The notes under the pieces: generated by a model
The model's input: only the letters and a program-made list of their open reading frames with translations
What the model was told of the DNA's origin: nothing
The model's database searches: none
In this document: in pieces, positions 5,201-7,668 of the stretch
Layout: the number at the start of each line of letters is the position of its first letter
How positions within the stretch are numbered: position 1 is the stretch's first letter
Program-made: the position numbers and the translations under genes
Assembly: GCA_002690445.1 (NCBI GenBank)
Contig: NZER01000101.1
Coordinates: 1-7,668 of the forward strand
Length of the DNA: 7,668 bases
Direction of reading: 5' to 3'
From: Candidatus Pacearchaeota archaeon
Lineage (GTDB): Archaea; Nanoarchaeota; Nanoarchaeia; Pacearchaeales; GW2011-AR1

Positions 5201-7668
5201 CATAGCAGACCAGGAATGGCAATAGTAGGTGAAGCCGGCGCCGAAGTTGTAACTTCACGTTCTGCTTTAAGAAGTGGTATTGGTGTTAGTGGAAGAGCGG
5301 CATCTGCATTAGCTGGTATTGGTGTTCCTGGATATCAAGAAGGAACAGCAGGTCCACGTAGTGGCAGAGTTTCGCAGGCTGTCGGCACAAAAAATTTAGT
5401 TGATGCGTTAGGTTCACAAGAACTTAAAAGAGCATATGCTGAAGCAGTATCCGCTGAAATAGGACAACAACAAGCTGCAATGAATGATTATTGGCGCCGA
5501 TATTATGAAATTAAAATGAAACAAGCGGGTGCTGGCGGAGATGGTGAAGCTGGCGCACCAGATGGTCCGACTGGCAAAGGCGATGGCGAAAAATTCGCTG
5601 ACGGAGTAAAATATCTATTTAAAAACTATCCTGGCTTAGTAGATAAATCCATGCAAGCAGGACTTAGTAAAGCATTTAAAGGCGAAGTTCCGGTCATGGC
5701 GGGTGAAATGTATAAAGGTGTATTTTCTGGAATGTTAGCTTGGTCGGATGGAGCTAGCTCTAAAGAAGCGTTAAGAATAGGTGTTATGTCAGGTATGGCT
5801 GCAGCTTTAGAAGAAGGCGGCACCATTAATAAGTTTATGACAGCTCAAAAACAAGGTAATAGAGATTTACTTCTTGCAATTGAAGGCGACACCGAGGCTC
5901 TTGATAAACGTTTAGATATTGAAATTGGTAAATCAGATGAGATCATCACCGCGAACCAGGTAGTTATAGAAAAATATGGCAAAGCTGATCTCGCACTTGT
6001 GAGAAAGACTAATCTAGCCATACTAAAGGGAGACGATAAAACAGCTGATCTCCTCATTGAGGAGCAAGAGCTGCTTGCAAGACAATTTGAGGCTAATCAA
6101 AGAAATTTTAGGGATAGCCTACAGAAACAACAAGAAGTTATTGATAATTTAGATAAAATACAAGATAGAGTTGAAGGAAATGAAACACAAGCTAAACTTC
6201 AATATGGTGCAACAAGAGGTGTTACGAGTGCTATAGATGCAGCGATGGCTAGCTTTATGGCTGGCGGTAGTGGGAAAGATATAAAGAAGGCAGCTATTCG
6301 TGGTGGTGTTTCACAGGGAGCTATGGGGTTAGGTACAGCATTTTTTGGTAAAGAAAAAATGGACAAGGCTCGCGCGAACATCGGCACCAGCAAAGAAGTT
6401 GTAAGTAAATATTCAGTAGCGGGCCAGGCGAAAGGCGGCGGTGCTTTTGGTATTCCTGGATTGGGTAGCCCGCGCGAAATGGCAAAGCAAAAGTTAAGAA
6501 GTATGGAACAATCGGCTGGGGCAGAAGGTTATGGAGGAGGAAATATAGAAGCTTCAAAAGCCGCGGCAGAAAAGAAAGCGGCTGCTGAGAAACTTGCTCT
6601 AGAACAGAAAGCGGCTGCTGAGAAACTTGCTCTAGAACAGAAAGCGGCTGCTGAAGAAGAGGCTCGCGTAAAGAAAGCGGAGCTTGAAAAAGCGGCCGCC
6701 GAGAAAAAAGCTGCGGACGATAAGTTGGTGAATGAGGCTAAAATGAAGGTGATTCAGCAGGAGGACAACGTCACCGTGCTTCAGTCTGAAGCAGCCGCGG
6801 CTTTAAAAGAATCTGCTGCTGCGATAACCAACGCGGCTGAGGCAGCTGCTGTTAAGAAGGTGTCAGACAAAAAGGCGACGCCCGTCACCGGCGGGGGAAA
6901 ACCTGGTACTGGTCCCTTAGCGGGTGAAGGAGAAGCAGCTGATTATGAAAAGATAGTTAGTGGAATGACTCCGGGTGGGGTACAACCTGGTACTGGTCCC
7001 TTAGCACCCAGCGAGCCTTTAGCAGCCGGCTCGTTTGAAGACCCTGCTAGTGCTTTAGCTTCATCCAGCGTTGAACAAGAAGCTGCCGCTAATCTTTTAA
7101 CTGATGCAAGTACAAGTTTAACTCAAGCCGCTGACGCGCTGGCTGGCGAGGTAGAGTCCCCGGACCGAGTACGAGCGAAGAAAGAAAAAGAAAAGATGGC
7201 GACGCTCAAAGGCCCGGAGCCGCTGATAGATCCGGATACCGGCGAAGATCTGAACGCCCCAGATACGGAAGCTGCCGCGTCTGAGAGAATAAGTGCTGCT
7301 GCCGCTCAGGCAGGTGGGGTTGGTGGTGGTGCAGGAGGAGGAGCACCCCTCGACATTGGTGCTATCGCACGGGGTATGTCCGGCGGTATGCCTGGTGGAG
7401 GTGAAGGTGGTGGTATGTTATCCGGATTCACTGATATGTTTAGTATGGGTGGTGGCGAAGGTGGCGCGATGGCTGGCCTTACTAGTATGTTTGGTGGAGG
7501 AGGAGGTGGAGGTGGCATGTTTAGTGGTGTGAGTAATATGTTCGGTGGGGGAGGTGGAGGTGGTATTTCTATACCGGGTTTTGCCAAAGGTGGTGTTGTC
7601 ACTTCACCAACTATAGCAATGTTAGGTGAAGGTGGTATGGCTGAAACTGTTGTTTCAAAACCATCACC
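2297..7668 (+). CDS. Giant tail tape measure protein (3' end beyond the window)
   Basis: One frame is open from ATG 2297 to the right edge: 1790 codons plus two bases, with no stop. A TAA at 2291 makes 2297 the earliest start. No clear Shine-Dalgarno precedes it, so translation is probably coupled to the gene ending at 2289. Tape measure proteins fill the tail tube, set its length and help DNA entry. Visible parts by residue: charged helices with an FHKKL repeat (1-110); hydrophobic Gly/Ala segment (117-149); mostly helical region with coiled coil (427-458); Ala/Gly/Lys-rich stretch (589-735); glycine zipper (744-780); first GEAGAEVV motif (969-985) followed by a VPGYQEGT motif; long coiled coil (1202-1297); TolA-like Lys/Ala/Glu helix (about 1424-1472); Pro/Ala/Glu linker; Met-Phe/poly-Gly repeats (1672-1756); and the FAKGGVV...MLGEGG motif (1762-1780). 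I saw no cysteine and no catalytic domain in the visible part. T4 gp29, the functional counterpart, has 590 residues, so this protein is at least three times as long. The identification rests on size, composition, order and the GEGG motifs rather than on a family-specific fold. Confidence 0.88.
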   Translation, partial: MADIGNQLEGVGEGLDRFLEALDDASYSLGSNAALQASQARAAKKMDDIHAKALKKNLKLEKAQAKAAKDAMPFHKKLLTFHKKLVIGLKDEIKNRTLLTKGMKDLSKSMTDFAKKALGGVAKGIAVMAKAGILGAMVASVKLIADGLLRSDAAMAKLSGRVGMTRKELAGVHGEAVKAQQSMNLMGITMEQSLETAGNLVEAFGSVKYVTDDLIKTSIKLEKAYGLAGNQAADLIETLERANQGAQEFVDTVGAKAAAAGVSTSLVMRDLASQSQKLAMYGERGNDAMIRMAVNLAKAGSSMKAFDGMEAAFESPESIAENMGKITARFGTQLTKDLGTAQDQWYAMAMGGEEMEAQVEKMTKSLAKNFDISTKHGLVDAQGKKVGKLWIKELAKAYGMEESAMLRIIDERDKQNKQLEYQRSLGEESFKAWKKKQKEEKTAREEDAKRQEKIIAARMTLIGKLKAIWNGLYSTLSEQITKILGVTGEAAVGIDNMGIALKKALNLEFFADDVEKGGWADAIGSRLKAVMKKALMKIFPDYAAAIESGQGGLAAFHAVIVPKIKDAIKSGIASAFGVDVDTLDVAGMAKAAASTAGVMGAVGGAMKALSMLKGTFLNPMWVQIAGGGGKGIMGMMKKMLVLGKTGGKKVLGMGKTAAQATGRVAATGAKGVASVAQVAGKGAAGLLSKAAPILAKAGPSLAKAAAKFAGPLAIVMSAVEGGMAVADKMAATTEEEKDAANRKMAGASGGAAGAAVGMALGSVVPVIGTAIGGVLGGWLGREGGKMLYDNWDKIAGPVSESWEAVSETTAELYEDISKEGKKLYKKTAMSAKALYRGVTQKGQRVMRDFKSGVVDKFENVTETLSQVSEDAFGKLDGWVTSLTGAGITENFAKLTDFAKKLITNNPLFIVFDKLKTWAEDLLGFSFTDKIGEALTAFAEAFSMKNLKAILSEIPGIGRLLPEDALGRVHSRPGMAIVGEAGAEVVTSRSALRSGIGVSGRAASALAGIGVPGYQEGTAGPRSGRVSQAVGTKNLVDALGSQELKRAYAEAVSAEIGQQQAAMNDYWRRYYEIKMKQAGAGGDGEAGAPDGPTGKGDGEKFADGVKYLFKNYPGLVDKSMQAGLSKAFKGEVPVMAGEMYKGVFSGMLAWSDGASSKEALRIGVMSGMAAALEEGGTINKFMTAQKQGNRDLLLAIEGDTEALDKRLDIEIGKSDEIITANQVVIEKYGKADLALVRKTNLAILKGDDKTADLLIEEQELLARQFEANQRNFRDSLQKQQEVIDNLDKIQDRVEGNETQAKLQYGATRGVTSAIDAAMASFMAGGSGKDIKKAAIRGGVSQGAMGLGTAFFGKEKMDKARANIGTSKEVVSKYSVAGQAKGGGAFGIPGLGSPREMAKQKLRSMEQSAGAEGYGGGNIEASKAAAEKKAAAEKLALEQKAAAEKLALEQKAAAEEEARVKKAELEKAAAEKKAADDKLVNEAKMKVIQQEDNVTVLQSEAAAALKESAAAITNAAEAAAVKKVSDKKATPVTGGGKPGTGPLAGEGEAADYEKIVSGMTPGGVQPGTGPLAPSEPLAAGSFEDPASALASSSVEQEAAANLLTDASTSLTQAADALAGEVESPDRVRAKKEKEKMATLKGPEPLIDPDTGEDLNAPDTEAAASERISAAAAQAGGVGGGAGGGAPLDIGAIARGMSGGMPGGGEGGGMLSGFTDMFSMGGGEGGAMAGLTSMFGGGGGGGGMFSGVSNMFGGGGGGGISIPGFAKGGVVTSPTIAMLGEGGMAETVVSKPS
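2514..2551 (+). repeat. 21-bp direct repeat encoding FHKKL twice
   Basis: CTTTTCATAAGAAGTTA occurs at 2514-2530 and again at 2535-2551, an offset of 21 bp. In frame it encodes FHKKLLT followed by FHKKLVI (residues 74-87), and the FHKKL codons are identical in both copies. This is an in-frame duplication of seven codons near the N-terminus of the tape measure protein. Confidence 0.8.
4526..4636 (+). other. Glycine-zipper hydrophobic segment in the tape measure protein
   Basis: Residues 744-780 contain GGAAGAAVGMALGSVVPVIG and then TAIGGVLGGWLG, with small residues at about every fourth position and no charged residue between them. Glycine zippers of this kind are common in tape measure proteins and are thought to help helix packing and possibly insertion into the host inner membrane at DNA entry. 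Membrane insertion is inferred here, not shown. Confidence 0.6.
5183..5251 (+). other. First tape measure GE-G motif (GEAGAEVV)
   Basis: Residues 963-985 contain GRVHSRPGMAIVGEAGAEVV. The form 'P-x-x-A-I-V-G-E-x-G-x-E-hydrophobic-V' is the classical motif of the C-terminal parts of tape measure proteins. Here it is near the middle of the protein, about 800 residues before a second copy, and is followed by VPGYQEGT, another typical sequence of these proteins. Confidence 0.65.
6575..6654 (+). repeat. Perfect 33-bp tandem repeat (2.4 copies) coding for KAAAEKLALEQ
   Basis: Two 33-bp units, 6575-6607 and 6608-6640, are identical at every base. A third unit matches for its first 14 bases (6641-6654) before diverging. 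The unit is 11 codons in frame, giving KAAAEKLALEQ twice and then KAAAE. With the following ELEKAAAEKKAADDK it builds a TolA-like charged alpha-helical rod. No synonymous change separates the copies, so the duplication looks recent. Confidence 0.9.
6900..7005 (+). repeat. 22-bp direct repeat encoding PGTGPLA, 84 bp apart
   Basis: The 22 bases beginning AACCTGGTACTGGTCCC are identical at 6900-6921 and 6984-7005. The offset of 84 bp is 28 codons, so both copies read PGTGPLA. Upstream bases are similar but imperfect (CCGGCGGGGG against CCGGGTGGGG), which suggests duplication of a longer segment with later divergence. The repeat lies in a Pro/Gly/Ala/Glu-rich linker that is probably flexible. Confidence 0.8.
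7415..7567 (+). repeat. Three 51-bp (17-codon) Met-Phe/poly-glycine repeats
   Basis: ATG-TT(T/C) codons encoding Met-Phe lie at 7436, 7487 and 7538, exactly 51 bp apart. Aligned on them the units are MLSGFTDMFSMGGGEGG, AMAGLTSMFGGGGGGGG and MFSGVSNMFGGGGGGGI. The consensus is a seven-residue amphipathic lead (x-x-S/A-G-hydrophobic-T/S-x), Met-Phe, then about eight mostly glycine residues. DNA identity between units is only partial, so these copies are older than the 33-bp repeat or the encoded pattern is under selection. The region as a whole (residues 1672-1756) is Gly/Met-rich and likely flexible. Confidence 0.85.
7562..7668 (+). other. Second tape measure GE-G motif (FAKGGVV...MLGEGG)
   Basis: Residues 1756-1790 contain IPGFAKGGVVTSPTIAMLGE followed by GGMAETVV. 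'F-A-x-G-G-x-V-x-x-P-T-x-A-x-x-G-E-G-G-x-x-E' is among the most recognisable signatures of tape measure proteins and normally lies toward their C-terminus. The window ends within or just after it, so the true end of the gene should be a few hundred codons downstream at most; that distance is inferred. Confidence 0.75.

Noticed and set aside
6050..6066. Short palindrome CTCCTCATTGAGGAG
   Set aside because: It is a 7-bp stem with a one-base centre inside a coding coiled coil (codons for Leu-Leu-Ile-Glu-Glu); coding constraint explains it and the loop is too small.
7293..7532. 79-codon Val/Leu/Cys-rich + strand frame
   Set aside because: It is a shifted reading of GGT/GGA repeats (GTG, TGG and similar) inside the tape measure gene.
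7306..7602. 98-codon proline-rich open frame on the - strand
   Set aside because: It is the reverse reading of the Gly-rich repeat (GGT/GGA read as ACC/TCC or CCX codons) and has no independent support.
1..7668. Defence system, CRISPR array, tRNA or insertion sequence
   Set aside because: I looked for direct-repeat arrays with spacers, cloverleaf-like segments, and terminal inverted repeats with a transposase. The only repeats found are in-frame and protein-coding, within the tape measure gene.

Overview
The window is part of the tail-morphogenesis module of a contractile-tailed, T4-like (myovirus-type) bacteriophage or prophage. All genes lie on the + strand in the usual order: tail sheath (C-terminal end only), tail tube, T4 gp26-type baseplate/tail-assembly protein, a short downstream ORF in another frame, a small unrecognised gene, and a very large tail tape measure gene that runs off the right edge. 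The Shine-Dalgarno sites (GGAG, AAGGAG, AGGAG) indicate a bacterial host. The AT-rich left half is compatible with an environmental phage, but the sequence does not name a host.

Left part (1-703): the last 29 codons of a sheath-like protein end at 91. A strong hairpin with a T-rich tail follows, then a 164-residue T4 gp19-family tail tube gene. Middle (704-1912): a 305-residue gp26-like protein with two CxxC pairs is followed by a 73-77-codon ORF in the +1 frame. That ORF overlaps the end of the gp26-like gene and has no ATG, GTG or TTG start in its first 50 or so codons. The simplest reading is a G/GT-type tail assembly chaperone made by ribosomal frameshifting, giving a fusion of about 378 residues. 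A single-base sequence error in the T4 run at 1675-1678 is the main alternative. A second strong hairpin closes this block. It has the same 14-bp stem and 9-nt loop sizes as the first and is followed by the same ATATTTATTT tail.

Right part (1984-7668): a 101-residue charged, helical protein of unknown role is followed 7 nt later by one uninterrupted reading frame from 2297 to the end of the window (at least 1790 codons). I read it as the tape measure protein. It has long Ala/Gly/Lys-rich helical stretches, glycine-zipper hydrophobic segments, coiled coils, and two copies of the 'P-x-x-A-hydrophobic-hydrophobic-GE-G' motif typical of tape measure C-terminal parts. It also carries four internal repeats at different stages of decay, and its last kilobase is distinctly more GC-rich.

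Functionally, the tape measure sets tail length. The gp26-like protein and its frameshifted extension would chaperone it and initiate assembly at the baseplate. Tube subunits then polymerise around it and sheath subunits around the tube. I saw no defence system, RNA gene, CRISPR array or mobile element. The points most worth checking are the recoding site and the repeat-driven growth of the tape measure.
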